Shown: positions 52,234-61,708, counted from the stretch's first letter. The stretch is 64,000 nt of DNA from Flavobacterium sp. KACC 22761 (GCF_034058155.1 NZ_CP139148.1:3596001-3660000), one strand, 5' to 3'. Numbers and translations are program-made. The notes: a model not told the origin generated them from the sequence alone.

Positions 52234-54678
52234 ATGAATAATAACTTAACCATTAAAAAAATCTGTTTTTTTATGTTTTTCTTGGCATCATTGAATTTGA
52301 TGGCACAAAATCAAAATACAGGAAGAATAACAGGAAAAATATTTTTGAGTGGCAATGTTCCAGCAGAAGGTATTTCTGTTGCACTTAAAGGAACCAAATA
52401 TAGCGCTGTGACCAATGAAAATGGCCAGTATGACATTCGAAGTATCAAACCAGGCTCTTATACCATTAGTATCCATTCTGTTGGAATTCACGGCACAGAA
52501 GATGCAATTGTTGTGACTGCAGGAAAAATAACTACAAAAAACTTTTCGCTTTCTGAAAGCCAGGAAGATCTTGACGAAGTAGTGATTACAAAAAACAAAT
52601 ACAAACAAGACAAACCATCATTGTCTTTGCGTTTGCAAACCCCAGTTTTGGAAATTCCACAAAACGTTCAAATTGTAAGTGGACAGACTTTAAAAGATCA
52701 GCAAATTACAAGTATGAGCGATGGAGTTATTCGAAATGTAAGCGGTGCTGTACGTTTGGAACACTGGGGAGATTTGTACACCAATATTACCATGCGAGGT
52801 TCTCAAATTCAGGCTTTCCGTAACGGATTTAATGTAGTTTCGTCTTTCTGGGGACCATTAACTGAAGATATGAGTTTTGTAGATCATATTGAATTTGTGA
52901 AAGGTCCAGCAGGTTTCATGCTTTCAAGTGGTGATCCAAGCGGACTTTATAATGTTGTGACTAAAAAACCAACCGGAATTACAAAAGGTGAAGTTTCAGT
53001 ACTTGGCGGAAGCTACGATTTTTACAGAGTGAGTCTTGATCTTGATGGAAAATTAGATAAAAAAGGAAAACTGCTTTACAGATTTAATGGTGCAGCTCAA
53101 AAAAAACGTTCTCATCGTCCTTTTGAACATAACGACCGTTACGTAATTGCTCCAGTAATCTCATATCAAGTTGACGACAAAACTAAAATTACAGCTGAAT
53201 ACAATTTTCAATATGCAAATATGACTGAAGTTGGTTCTTACTATGTTTTCGGACCAGCATCTGATGGTTATGCGACTTTGCCTGTTGGATTTACAATGAC
53301 GCAGCCAGGACTGCCTGATACCAATATTCAGGATCATAGCGGTTACTTACAGTTCGAACATAAATTTGATGACAACTGGAAACTTACGGCACAAACTTCT
53401 TATTTTAAATACATTCAACAAGGATATAGCTCATGGCCAAGTTTAGTTGGACCAGCTGGAGTGGATACCGATAATGATAAAATTCTTGATACTTTTATTA
53501 ATAAAGGAGATGTCATTAGAAATGTTGGTATTTGGGATGCAGAAAGCAATATGTATTTGGGACAAATATTCTTAAATGGGAAATTCAATACAGGATCTGT
53601 TAGTCACAAAATTTTAAGTGGAGTAGATTTAGGAAGCAAAGATTATATGGCTGATTGGGGACAATCGCACAATCTTGATACACTTGATAATCCGTTTAAT
53701 GTTTATAATCCAAATTATGGAACGCCATCTAATGGTTTCCCAGCTTTTGACCACGATACACCATTAAGCCAAAGAGCTGGCGGACTTTATGGTTCAGAAT
53801 ATGCTGCTGGTTATGTTCAGGATGAACTTGGATTCTTTCAAAATAAATTAAGATTGACTCTTGCTGCAAGATATACATGGATTAAGCAGACTAGTAGTTA
53901 TGATAATCCACAAGAAGATAGTCATATTACACCTCGCGTAGGAGTTAGTTATTCTCTAAATGAAAGCACAGCCTTTTACGGATTATATGATCAGGCTTTT
54001 TCACCTCAATCAGGAGTTGTTAGAGATGGACAAGTAAAACCGCTTACAGGAAATAATGTTGAATTTGGAATCAAAAAAGACTGGTTTGACGGTTCTTGGA
54101 ATACAAGTGTTTCTGTTTATAACATCTTGAAAAAGAATGAACTTACCGCAGATCCTAGAAATACACCAAATGAACAATACAAAATTGTTCTTGGAGAAAA
54201 AAGAGCGCAAGGAGTTGAATTTGATGTTAGAGGAAAATTGTTTGATGGTTTGAATCTTATTGCAAATTATGCTTTTACGGAATCTATTGTAAATAAGGTT
54301 GATCCATTGGTTTCTGATGCAACAGGAATTGAAAAAGGAGATATTGTTCCCGGTTATGCTAAACATACTGCAAATGCATGGTTAAATTATACTGTTCAAA
54401 ATGGAAAACTAAAAGGTTTTGGAGCTTCTATTGGTGGAACTTTTCTTGACGGACGCCAAACTGATACGTGGAGCGAGGGTCTTCAAAAATTGCCTTCATA
54501 CTTTAAGTTAGACGGAGGTCTATCTTATGAAACCGGTAAAGTTAAAGTAACAGCCAACGTATTTAATATCTTAAATAAATATTTATACAGCGGTTCATTT
54601 TACAGCTGGCTAAATGCTTACTATTGGCAGACTGAAGCGCCAACAAACTTTAGAGTAGGTGTAACGTATAAATTTTAA
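52234..54678 (+). CDS. TonB-dependent siderophore receptor
   Basis: An 814-residue outer-membrane receptor. It has a signal peptide (to about residue 25, NLMAQ), then a carboxypeptidase-regulatory-like domain (about 30-110, GRITGKIFLSGNVPAEGI). The plug domain follows (about 125-235, with IPQNVQIVSGQTLKDQQ and the NVVTKKP end), then the 22-strand barrel to the terminal phenylalanine of VGVTYKF. The plug motifs fit the ferric-siderophore (FhuA/FoxA-like) group. It takes up iron chelates using TonB energy. A terminator follows. No siderophore reductase or synthesis gene is next to it. Confidence 0.92.
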   Translation: MNNNLTIKKICFFMFFLASLNLMAQNQNTGRITGKIFLSGNVPAEGISVALKGTKYSAVTNENGQYDIRSIKPGSYTISIHSVGIHGTEDAIVVTAGKITTKNFSLSESQEDLDEVVITKNKYKQDKPSLSLRLQTPVLEIPQNVQIVSGQTLKDQQITSMSDGVIRNVSGAVRLEHWGDLYTNITMRGSQIQAFRNGFNVVSSFWGPLTEDMSFVDHIEFVKGPAGFMLSSGDPSGLYNVVTKKPTGITKGEVSVLGGSYDFYRVSLDLDGKLDKKGKLLYRFNGAAQKKRSHRPFEHNDRYVIAPVISYQVDDKTKITAEYNFQYANMTEVGSYYVFGPASDGYATLPVGFTMTQPGLPDTNIQDHSGYLQFEHKFDDNWKLTAQTSYFKYIQQGYSSWPSLVGPAGVDTDNDKILDTFINKGDVIRNVGIWDAESNMYLGQIFLNGKFNTGSVSHKILSGVDLGSKDYMADWGQSHNLDTLDNPFNVYNPNYGTPSNGFPAFDHDTPLSQRAGGLYGSEYAAGYVQDELGFFQNKLRLTLAARYTWIKQTSSYDNPQEDSHITPRVGVSYSLNESTAFYGLYDQAFSPQSGVVRDGQVKPLTGNNVEFGIKKDWFDGSWNTSVSVYNILKKNELTADPRNTPNEQYKIVLGEKRAQGVEFDVRGKLFDGLNLIANYAFTESIVNKVDPLVSDATGIEKGDIVPGYAKHTANAWLNYTVQNGKLKGFGASIGGTFLDGRQTDTWSEGLQKLPSYFKLDGGLSYETGKVKVTANVFNILNKYLYSGSFYSWLNAYYWQTEAPTNFRVGVTYKF

Positions 54679-54713
54679 TTATACGCTTTTTAAAAAGAAT
54701 TGTTATAAATGAG

Positions 54714-54748
54714 AAAGCATCCGTTAGTTTTAGCGGATGCTTTTTTTT
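54714..54748 (+). terminator. Rho-independent terminator
   Basis: Stem AAAGCATCCGTTA / TAGCGGATGCTTT followed by eight T residues, 35 bases after the receptor stop. Confidence 0.88.
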
Positions 54749-54777
54749 AAAATTACTAAGATTCTAAGGTTCTAAGT
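54749..54777. repeat. Short heptad tract
   Basis: ACTAAGATTCTAAGGTTCTAAG at 7-base spacing, directly after the terminator. It is the same family as the other CTAAG tracts. Confidence 0.6.
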
Positions 54778-54850
54778 TTAAAAAAAATGCTTTAATCTGT
54801 TAAAACTAATTGCCATCAAGAGTAAGGTTTAAGAGGTTCTGGAATTTTAT

Positions 54851-54980
54851 GAATTGCCTCCAGTTTTAACTGGAGGTTCTAAATTAAGATTGGAAAAGGC
54901 TTTAGCCAAACATTGTTCGTTTGGCTAAAGCCTTTTCTGTTTCTTTTTGATTCTCATCCAGCTAAAGCTTGACGCAATTC
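54851..54980. repeat. Composite palindrome with GGCTTTAGCC hairpin
   Basis: Outer words GAATTGCCTCCAG (54851-54863) and GCAATTC (54974-54980) enclose a CCTCCAGTTTTAACTGGAGG hairpin (54858-54877) and a long stem AAAAGGCTTTAGCCAAAC / GTTTGGCTAAAGCCTTTT (54893-54935). It occupies the 332-base gap before the monooxygenase gene. Confidence 0.8.
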
Positions 54981-55010
54981 ATTTGCTGAGATTAAAAATC
55001 TAGTTTTATA

Positions 55011-56033
55011 TTATCCTTTCTTAATTAACGGAATCAATTTTGTTCCGATTAATTCGATGGAATTCATTAATTGTTGATGCGTAAGTCCAGCATTATCCAT
55101 CTGAAAAGTAAATCGGTCAACACCTCCAAGTGCTTCGCTGTGTCTTAAAATTTTCTCGGCTGCACGTTCAGGACTTCCAACAATCAAAACACCTAAATCA
55201 TCAATTAAGCCATCAAATTTTCCTTTGGTAACTGGAGGCCAGCCACGTTCGTATCCTAATTTTGTCCAAAGTTCAGCATAACCAGGATAATATTCTTCAA
55301 TTGCTTTTTCAGTGGTATTTCCAACGAAACCTGGCGAATGCAAACCAACTTTTAATTCTTCGGGTTTGTAACCTGCCGCTTTTCCTGCTTCGCGATACAA
55401 ATCGATCAACGGGCGAAAACGATGCGTTTGGCCGCCAATGACAGCGACCATTAAAGGTAATCCTAAACTTCCGGCTCTAATAAAAGATTCTGGAGTGCCG
55501 CCAACACCAAGCCAAATTGGCATTTTTTCTTGCAATGCTCTCGGATAAACAGGAAGGTTATTTAGCGCGGGACGAAATTTTCCTGACCAAGTCACAAATT
55601 CATTATCACGAATTTGAAGCAGTAAATTTAACTTCTCTTTAAAAAGTGCATCATAATCATTCAAATCAAATCCGAAAAGGGGATAAGCTTCAATTGCAGA
55701 GCCTCGACCGGCCACAATTTCAGCCCTTCCTTTCGAAATTAAATCTAAAGTCGCAAAACTTTGATAAACTCGTACTGGATCTGCAGCACTTAAAACCGAA
55801 ACGGCGCTTGATAAACGTATGTTTTTTGTTCGTGCCGCCGCTGCACTCAAAATTACAGCGGTAGCTGAATCTAAAAATTCTTTTTTGTGATGTTCTCCAA
55901 TTCCGAAAACATCAAGACCAACTTGATCTGCAAGTTCAATTCTCTGGAGCAATTGTTCCATTGCGTCAACACTGCTTAAAGTGTTGTTGTCGCCGTACAT
56001 TGCCGAAGCAAAACTGTCAATTCCTATTTCCAT
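55011..56033 (-). CDS. Luciferase-like (LLM class) flavin-dependent monooxygenase
   Basis: A 340-residue TIM-barrel flavoprotein. Family features are IGIDSFASAMYG at the N-terminus, DVFGIGEHHKKEFLDSA, LSSAVSVLSAADPVRVYQ and AEIVAGRGSAIE. These enzymes use reduced FMN to oxidise diverse organic compounds. No substrate can be assigned. An AT-rich tandem repeat lies between it and the upstream DUF1634 gene. Confidence 0.9.
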   Translation of the reverse strand: MEIGIDSFASAMYGDNNTLSSVDAMEQLLQRIELADQVGLDVFGIGEHHKKEFLDSATAVILSAAAARTKNIRLSSAVSVLSAADPVRVYQSFATLDLISKGRAEIVAGRGSAIEAYPLFGFDLNDYDALFKEKLNLLLQIRDNEFVTWSGKFRPALNNLPVYPRALQEKMPIWLGVGGTPESFIRAGSLGLPLMVAVIGGQTHRFRPLIDLYREAGKAAGYKPEELKVGLHSPGFVGNTTEKAIEEYYPGYAELWTKLGYERGWPPVTKGKFDGLIDDLGVLIVGSPERAAEKILRHSEALGGVDRFTFQMDNAGLTHQQLMNSIELIGTKLIPLIKKG

Positions 56034-56044
56034 AAAGCTTTATT

Positions 56045-56124
56045 TTTAAATTCCAATTACTGAAATCCCAAATCCCAAATTCTAAATTCCAAATTCTAAA
56101 TCCCAAATTCAAAATTCCAAATTT
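56045..56124. repeat. AAATTCCA / AAATCCC short-period repeat
   Basis: About nine imperfect copies of an 8-9 base unit (AAATTCCA, AAATCCCA, AAATTCTA) fill the space between the monooxygenase start and the DUF1634 stop. Confidence 0.8.
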
Positions 56125-56125
56125 T

Positions 56126-56533
56126 CTAATGTGAAAACCCGAATGAAATACTCGTTATAATGATCAAAATAACAATCAATGTAATTGCAACATAGAGATA
56201 ATCTTTTTCGATAAGAAAAGAAAATAATGATAGCAATACTCTAAAAACTGGTGTCAGAAACAATAATATTATTCCGAAGAAGATTAAAAATTCGCCATTT
56301 CCCTTGATTACACCGCGATAAACATCGGCGATTACTTCAAATATATTTCGGTCGTTTTCTTTAAAAACAGAATAATCTTCAATGTCATTTCCGTGATGCA
56401 ACAAATAAACAATGCCGCCAATAAAAGCTACTGATAGTGAAATCCATACGCCGTATCGCAATAAGTTTCCAACAATAGCTTGAAAGTCTTTTTCTCCAAA
56501 TTTTTCGTGTTGCATAGCTTTAGATTTTTCCAT
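56126..56533 (-). CDS. DUF1634 membrane protein
   Basis: A 135-residue protein with three transmembrane helices (about 29-48, 79-102 and 109-131). It matches DUF1634, a family almost always found right after a TauE/SafE-type transporter, as here. It overlaps the upstream transporter gene by 14 bases. It is presumably an accessory subunit of that transporter. Confidence 0.87.
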   Translation of the reverse strand: MEKSKAMQHEKFGEKDFQAIVGNLLRYGVWISLSVAFIGGIVYLLHHGNDIEDYSVFKENDRNIFEVIADVYRGVIKGNGEFLIFFGIILLFLTPVFRVLLSLFSFLIEKDYLYVAITLIVILIIITSISFGFSH

Positions 56534-57356
56534 TTAATCCGTTATAAATCATATTAATTGCAAGTACAAAAATCAAACACGCAAAAAAGATTCTCAATTT
56601 TTTAGGATTTGTTCGCACCAATACTTTGGCTCCAGCCATAGCTCCAAAAAGAACTCCAATTACAACCGGCATGCAAATTCCGGGTTCAATGTATCCTTTT
56701 TGAATATAAATCACAGAACTCGCCATTGCAGTCACACCCATCATAAAATTGCTGGTTGTAGTCGAAACTTTAAACGGAATTCTCATAATATTATCCATTG
56801 CGATCACTTTAAAAGCGCCAGAGCCAATTCCGAGCAAACCCGACATCATTCCTGCAAGTCCCATCATTCCAAAACCGCCTACTACATTTTTAGTACCGTA
56901 ACTTACGACTTCTCCGTCGTGTGTTGGGTAAGTTCCATTCAATTTTAATTTTTTGGCCAATGGACTAGATTCTAAAACAATATGTTCTTCTTTTTTTCGA
57001 AGGGAATTTATTGCTGAGAAAATCAAAGTAAGACCAAATAAAACCGCTATAAATGAAGTAGGAGCAATGGCAGAAAGCAATGCACCACCAACAGCACCAA
57101 TTGTTGTCGCGATTTCGAGAAAAATCCCTAATCGCATATTGGTAATTCCTTCTTTTACATACGCGGCCGCCGAACCTGAAGAAGTTGCAATTACAGAAAC
57201 TAATGCAGCTCCAATAGCATAATGAATATCAACTCCTAAAATGACGGTCAAAAGCGGAATAATAATAATACCACCTCCTAAACCTGATAATGAACCAATA
57301 AAACCTGCTAAAAAAGCGCCAAGAATCATAATCAGGGTAAACGTAAGTACTGTCAT
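56520..57356 (-). CDS. TauE/SafE-family anion exporter
   Basis: A 278-residue protein with seven to eight transmembrane helices. The two repeated TauE motifs are GFIGSLSGLGGGIIIIPLL (about 19-37) and GLAGMMSGLLGIGSGAFKV (about 165-183). The family exports sulfite, sulfoacetate or other organic anions. The following DUF1634 gene overlaps it. No sulfur-metabolism gene is adjacent, so the substrate is open. Confidence 0.9.
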   Translation of the reverse strand: MTVLTFTLIMILGAFLAGFIGSLSGLGGGIIIIPLLTVILGVDIHYAIGAALVSVIATSSGSAAAYVKEGITNMRLGIFLEIATTIGAVGGALLSAIAPTSFIAVLFGLTLIFSAINSLRKKEEHIVLESSPLAKKLKLNGTYPTHDGEVVSYGTKNVVGGFGMMGLAGMMSGLLGIGSGAFKVIAMDNIMRIPFKVSTTTSNFMMGVTAMASSVIYIQKGYIEPGICMPVVIGVLFGAMAGAKVLVRTNPKKLRIFFACLIFVLAINMIYNGLNGKI

Positions 57357-57488
57357 TCGAATAATTTTTATTTTGGCTAATTTACGAATTGATATTTGCC
57401 GAAGGAATCTTTATGAGCTTAAAAAATCCTTAAAAATCCGAAAACGTTTTATATTGAAATATAAAATCTTGAGATTTTGTTGAAATAA

Positions 57489-57520
57489 TAAAGCCACAAA
57501 AATTAATTTTTGTGGCTTTA
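57489..57520. terminator. Perfect palindromic terminator
   Basis: AAAGCCACAAAAATT / AATTTTTGTGGCTTT is a perfect palindrome just after the stop of the DsbA-like gene on the minus strand. Confidence 0.8.
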
Positions 57521-57526
57521 CAGAAG

Positions 57527-58510
57527 TTATTTTTTGCGATACAGCGAACCATTCTTTATTGATTTCTTTTCCAATATTCCCTTTTCATGTAATTTTCCAA
57601 GAATCATTCGAGCTTCAAAATAAGATTTATTTAAAATCACGGCATATTCTTTTGGCGTCAAAGTAGGGAAAATTTCAAAAAGCCATAATGGATCTTCATT
57701 TGGAATGACTTTCTTTTTTGCGTTTGGAAATACTGCCAGTAATGCATTTTCATAATCGGAATATGGTTTTGAACCGTAAACCACAAAACGAGTATCATTT
57801 TTGTCGGCAAAAAATAAGGTTGGAAAACCTCTTACGCCAAGTTTTTTTGCATAATCTAAATCTTCCTGAAAAAGTTCCTCGGCATCATCATAATCTGCTT
57901 TAAGTTTCCCAATATCAAGTTTTGCTAATTTTGCTGCTTCTTCAATGTTTTGCCATTTCGCAATATTTTTCTTTTCCAGATATAATTTTTCACGAAGTAT
58001 GCGCATGAAAAGAACTGCTTTTTCTTTGCTCTGCATTTGAGCGCCTTTCATTGCGATACAAGAAGGATAAGAGGAATCCAACGGATCTTCAAGCCAAACA
58101 TTTCCATCAATCGGCATTTCGTAATGCAAACTTGCTTCATCCCAATGGTGCGCTACGTCTGATGGTTTGCTTATGCCACCGCTGTTATAGCTCCAATCTG
58201 GAAGCAAACCGCCCATTCGATAATCAATCTCAAAATAATCGCCATATTCCAGTTTTAGTTTTCGGAGCTGTGGCTCGATTCCCCAACACGAAGAACAAAT
58301 TGGATCTGTATAATAAACTATTTTGACGGGTTTGATTTCTGTTTTAATCTCGGCAGTTTCATTAGATTTTGTGATAGAAGGCATTTCGCATGTGCCAGTT
58401 ACGGGATCACATAATAATGGATTCGGATTGTTTTCGGTCATTTTTAAATTCGTTTGCGATTTACAGCATATACTGCAGATCAGGATTAATAGTAACGGCC
58501 ATTTTTTCAT
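57527..58510 (-). CDS. DsbA/FrnE-like thioredoxin-fold protein with a winged-helix-like tail
   Basis: A 327-residue protein. A DsbA-type domain covers about 60-260, with the active-site-like CSSCWG and a cis-Pro loop VRGFPTLFF. The last 45 residues (TPKEYAVILNKSYFEARMILGKL then HEKGILEKK) resemble a winged helix. The N-terminus MKKWPLLLILICSICCKSQ looks like a signal peptide, yet relatives begin at MTENNPNPLLCDP, an in-frame ATG at 58441. With the shorter start it would be cytoplasmic, like the Spx adaptor SpxH. It is divergent from an HxlR-type gene. Confidence 0.75.
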   Translation of the reverse strand: MKKWPLLLILICSICCKSQTNLKMTENNPNPLLCDPVTGTCEMPSITKSNETAEIKTEIKPVKIVYYTDPICSSCWGIEPQLRKLKLEYGDYFEIDYRMGGLLPDWSYNSGGISKPSDVAHHWDEASLHYEMPIDGNVWLEDPLDSSYPSCIAMKGAQMQSKEKAVLFMRILREKLYLEKKNIAKWQNIEEAAKLAKLDIGKLKADYDDAEELFQEDLDYAKKLGVRGFPTLFFADKNDTRFVVYGSKPYSDYENALLAVFPNAKKKVIPNEDPLWLFEIFPTLTPKEYAVILNKSYFEARMILGKLHEKGILEKKSIKNGSLYRKK

Positions 58511-58608
58511 AAAACTGGTTGGAAAGCTCGTGCTCAGTTTTTTAAAATTTTGTACTTTTATAACAAAGTTCGCTAGTGTTTAACCAAAAATCAATTAGTC
58601 AAAAAAAT

Positions 58609-58923
58609 ATGACTACAGAAAACAAAACTCCAAAAGAAACTGAATGTCCTGCAGCGGGACTTTTAAAAGTATTATCAGGAAAATTTAAACCGCAAATCTT
58701 TTTATTAGCTGTCGATGGGCCATTACGTTTCAACGGACTTTTGAGAGACATCAAAGACTCAAACAAACAGTCAATTGCTGTTGCTTTGAGGGAATTGGAA
58801 GAACACGGACTTTTGGACAGAAGCGTCATTAAATTAAAACCGCTTCATGTGGAGTATAATTTATCAGAAAAAGGAAAATCTCTAATTCCGATTTTTAGAC
58901 AATTGGAATTTTTTTCTGAATGA
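58609..58923 (+). CDS. HxlR-family transcriptional regulator
   Basis: A 104-residue winged-helix regulator starting at the ATG at 58609; a GTG at 58576 would add 11 poorly conserved residues. The core is LLKVLSGKFKPQIFLLAVDGPLRFNGLLRDI, with one cysteine (Cys14, ECPAAG) in the position often used for redox sensing. It is divergent from the DsbA-like gene and probably regulates it, which suggests a thiol-stress response. Confidence 0.88.
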   Translation: MTTENKTPKETECPAAGLLKVLSGKFKPQIFLLAVDGPLRFNGLLRDIKDSNKQSIAVALRELEEHGLLDRSVIKLKPLHVEYNLSEKGKSLIPIFRQLEFFSE

Positions 58924-58995
58924 TAAAATTAGAGACTCCTATAATTTTTGATATTTTTTGAAAACGTAATTAACAATTAAAAAAATGTGGAGAGT

Positions 58996-59397
58996 ATGAA
59001 AAAGCTATTTTTGATTTTACTGTTATTGTTGCAAATTCCTGCTATTTCTGGAAATTATCAGGACGAGCCTTCATCAAAAAAAATTATCGGAACTTGGTAT
59101 GCTGATTTAAATAGAAACACAAAATGGGTTTTCAATCAGGATGGAAAAGTGTACAATTATGACAAGAATACTTTCAAAGTAATGTATCATTATACCATTT
59201 CGAACAGTTGCCAAAATTATTCAGATGATGCGATCGAATATTTAACCTTAATGGATAAAGACGGAGATCAATATTGTTTTAGAATAAATGGAATAAATAA
59301 GAATAAAAATGGGATTTTATCGCTTACCAAAATGGATGATATGAAGCCATTAGTATTTGTAAATAACTTAAATATTGTGGTATCTCCTTTTAATTGA
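58996..59397 (+). CDS. Small exported protein of unknown function (lipocalin-like)
   Basis: A 133-residue protein from the ATG at 58996, with a signal peptide (KKLFLILLLLLQIPAISG). The remainder (IIGTWYADLNRNTKWVFNQDGKVYNYD and on) is a small beta-sheet domain like the lipocalin-type proteins common in Bacteroidota. No ligand is known. Confidence 0.65.
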   Translation: MKKLFLILLLLLQIPAISGNYQDEPSSKKIIGTWYADLNRNTKWVFNQDGKVYNYDKNTFKVMYHYTISNSCQNYSDDAIEYLTLMDKDGDQYCFRINGINKNKNGILSLTKMDDMKPLVFVNNLNIVVSPFN

Positions 59398-59477
59398 GAA
59401 CATAAAACAGAAAAATCGTATTCGTAAAAGCTTTTTATATTAAACTTTCATTAACAAAAAGAAAGTTTTCATTCGTT

Positions 59478-59485
59478 TATATTTG
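59478..59485 (+). promoter_or_regulatory. Candidate -7 element before the thioredoxin-like gene
   Basis: TATATTTG fully matches TAnnTTTG 34 bases before the ATG at 59519. No TTG at the proper distance upstream is seen. Confidence 0.4.
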
Positions 59486-59518
59486 TAAGAGACAAATCAA
59501 TTTTAAAACCTGTTTCTT

Positions 59519-59995
59519 ATGAAAGTAAAGTCATTTTTATGCCTTTTTTTATTAGTTGCTTTATCGACAGTTTCATTTGGCCAAAATGTGAAATTAATTA
59601 CTGTTGATCAGCTTCAGGAACGAATTAAAAAAGGTAAAGACAGCACTTATGTCGTGAATTTTTGGGCCACTTGGTGCGCACCATGCGTTAAGGAACTTCC
59701 TCATTTTGAAAAACTTCAAGCCGATTTTAAATCGGAAAAACTGGCTGTTTTGTTAGTAAGCGTTGATTTTAAATCGAAACTAAATTCGGCCGTAATTCCT
59801 TTCGTCAAGCGAAAAAACATGAAAAACGAAGTATTTCTGCTGAATGAAAGCAGTCCTCAGGAATACATTGACCGAATTGATCCTTCATGGTCTGGAAGTA
59901 TTCCGGCAACCTTATTCATCAAAGACGATAAACGAAAATTTGTTGAAACCGAATTGACATACGAACAACTATTAACTGAATATAAAAAACTGTAA
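59519..59995 (+). CDS. TlpA-like periplasmic thioredoxin
   Basis: A 158-residue protein with a signal peptide (to about residue 21, STVSFGQ) and a thioredoxin fold. The active site is FWATWCAPCVKELP, and the cis-Pro is in SIPATLFI. It should reduce or exchange disulfides in the periplasm. It is 3 bases upstream of another thioredoxin-fold gene, so they form an operon. Confidence 0.88.
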   Translation: MKVKSFLCLFLLVALSTVSFGQNVKLITVDQLQERIKKGKDSTYVVNFWATWCAPCVKELPHFEKLQADFKSEKLAVLLVSVDFKSKLNSAVIPFVKRKNMKNEVFLLNESSPQEYIDRIDPSWSGSIPATLFIKDDKRKFVETELTYEQLLTEYKKL

Positions 59996-59998
59996 ATT

Positions 59999-60610
59999 AT
60001 GAAAAAGATTATCATTTTATTAGTATTAACGTTTACGGCTTGGCTTTCTCAGGCACAAACCGCAACGCTTAAACCTGGAGATCCAGCACCAGATTTTAAA
60101 CTTAAAAATGTGGATAATAAAGACGTTTCTTTTGCAAGTTTTCCTAAAGCAAAAGGATTTATTGTGGTTTTCACGTGCAATACATGTCCGTATGCAGTTG
60201 CTTATGAGCAAAGAATCATTGAATTGGATAAAAAATTCAGGCCACAAGGCTATCCGGTAATTGCAATTAACCCCAATGATCCTGAAGCTTCAAAGGCAGA
60301 TGCTTTCAATAAAATGCAGGATTTAGCAAAAGAGAAAAAATACCCTTTCCCATATTTATTTGATGCTGGACAATTAATTACAGATCAATATGGTGCAAAA
60401 CATACGCCACATATTTTTATTGTTTCTAAAACTTCAAAAGGAAATGTTATTGAGTACGTTGGTGCGATTGATAATGATCCAGAAGGAACAAAAACAGAAA
60501 AAACGAAATACGTCGAAGATGCAATTGCGGCTTTACAAAGCAACAAAAAACCTGCAGTTACTCAAACTAAAGAAATTGGTTGCACGGTAAAAAGAAAAGC
60601 GAAAGCTTAA
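59999..60610 (+). CDS. Exported thioredoxin/peroxiredoxin-like protein
   Basis: A 203-residue protein with a signal peptide (to about residue 20, LSQAQ) and an AhpC/TSA-like domain (LKPGDPAPDFKLKNVDNKDVSF). The active-site region is FTCNTCPYAVAYEQRI, a C-x2-C motif typical of this subfamily. It probably works with the TlpA-like protein encoded directly before it. A bidirectional terminator follows. Confidence 0.87.
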   Translation: MKKIIILLVLTFTAWLSQAQTATLKPGDPAPDFKLKNVDNKDVSFASFPKAKGFIVVFTCNTCPYAVAYEQRIIELDKKFRPQGYPVIAINPNDPEASKADAFNKMQDLAKEKKYPFPYLFDAGQLITDQYGAKHTPHIFIVSKTSKGNVIEYVGAIDNDPEGTKTEKTKYVEDAIAALQSNKKPAVTQTKEIGCTVKRKAKA

Positions 60611-60630
60611 TTATTTGAATTTAATTTGTA

Positions 60631-60661
60631 AAAAAACGTCCCGAATTTCGGGACGTTTTTT
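60631..60661. terminator. Bidirectional terminator
   Basis: AAAAAACGTCCCGAA / TTCGGGACGTTTTTT with a very short loop, between convergent genes. Confidence 0.9.
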
Positions 60662-60664
60662 GTT

Positions 60665-60958
60665 TTACAAGCTTTTCAGTTTTTTCATAAACACAGGAAA
60701 AACTTCATTTAGCTCATCAAACAAAGGATTTTTGCGGTGTTTCAATTTTATTTCGCTGAATAATTTTAGGCCAATAGCAAATTGCGTTGCCTCAGATGGA
60801 TCGTCAAACAGGTTTTTGTCTTTCATTTTTTGAATAATGCCAAAAATTTCATCGTGATTAGAAAATTCAATTCCGAGTTCTTTTGCGGGCTTGGTGTCTC
60901 CGTTAGCGTATTCTTTTAGACTTAATGTCAAATAATATTTGTTTGATCTTTTTTCCAT
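60665..60958 (-). CDS. DUF3861 family protein
   Basis: A 97-residue soluble protein matching DUF3861: KYYLTLSLKEYANGD, LGIEFSNHDEIFGII and ATQFAIGLKLFSEI. Function unknown. It is 18 bases downstream of the LytTR regulator and probably the last gene of that operon. Confidence 0.85.
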   Translation of the reverse strand: MEKRSNKYYLTLSLKEYANGDTKPAKELGIEFSNHDEIFGIIQKMKDKNLFDDPSEATQFAIGLKLFSEIKLKHRKNPLFDELNEVFPVFMKKLKSL

Positions 60959-60976
60959 GGTAATTTTTAATCTAAT

Positions 60977-61708
60977 TTATTTCAACCATTTGTCTACAAT
61001 GGTTTTAAAAGCTTCTTTGTATTGTTCGCCAACTGTAATTTCAGTTTTTCCAATTAAAATGGAGTTTTTGGTAATCGCACTTATTTTATCCAGCGAAACA
61101 ATAAAGGAACGGTGAATTCTCATAAATTTTGCAGAAGGCAATTTCTCTTCCAATGCTTTTAAAGAAATCAATGAAAGCACTGTTTTTTGAGAATCATCAA
61201 GATGCACTTTTACATAATCTTTCAAACTTTCAATGTACGAAATGTCTTTTAAAGAAATTCTGACCCATTGATATTCTACTTTCAAAAAGATAAATTCATC
61301 ATCTGTAGTAATCGGATGATATTGATTTGAAGCTTCTTCTGTGATTTGAAGAACTTTATTGGCGGCGCGTAAAAATTCCTCATAACTGAAAGGTTTTAAA
61401 AGATAGTCCACTGCATTTACGCGATAACCCTCAATGGCATAATGATTATAAGCCGTCGTGAAAACAATTTTTGGCAAGGAACCGGGTTGTTCTTGCAAAA
61501 GTCTGGCTAATTCCATTCCGGTTAAATTCGGCATATTAATGTCTAAGAAAACCAAATCTGGCTGTTTTTCTCTAATCAAACTCATTGCCTCAACTGCATT
61601 GTCACAACTAGCGGTTAATTCCAGAAATGGAGTTTGTTCAATAAAAGTTTCCACAAGTTTTAATGCAAGTGGTTCATCGTCAACTGCTATACATTTTAAT
61701 ACTGTCAT
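60977..61708 (-). CDS. LytTR-family response regulator
   Basis: A 243-residue regulator with a REC domain (about 1-120; Asp56 in VFLDINMPN, LKPFS) and a LytTR DNA-binding domain (about 145-243; FMRIHRSFIVSLDKI). LytTR proteins bind direct repeats upstream of target promoters. Its start overlaps the stop of the kinase gene (ATGA), so the two are a pair. A target may be the divergent RND operon. Confidence 0.93.
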   Translation of the reverse strand: MTVLKCIAVDDEPLALKLVETFIEQTPFLELTASCDNAVEAMSLIREKQPDLVFLDINMPNLTGMELARLLQEQPGSLPKIVFTTAYNHYAIEGYRVNAVDYLLKPFSYEEFLRAANKVLQITEEASNQYHPITTDDEFIFLKVEYQWVRISLKDISYIESLKDYVKVHLDDSQKTVLSLISLKALEEKLPSAKFMRIHRSFIVSLDKISAITKNSILIGKTEITVGEQYKEAFKTIVDKWLK

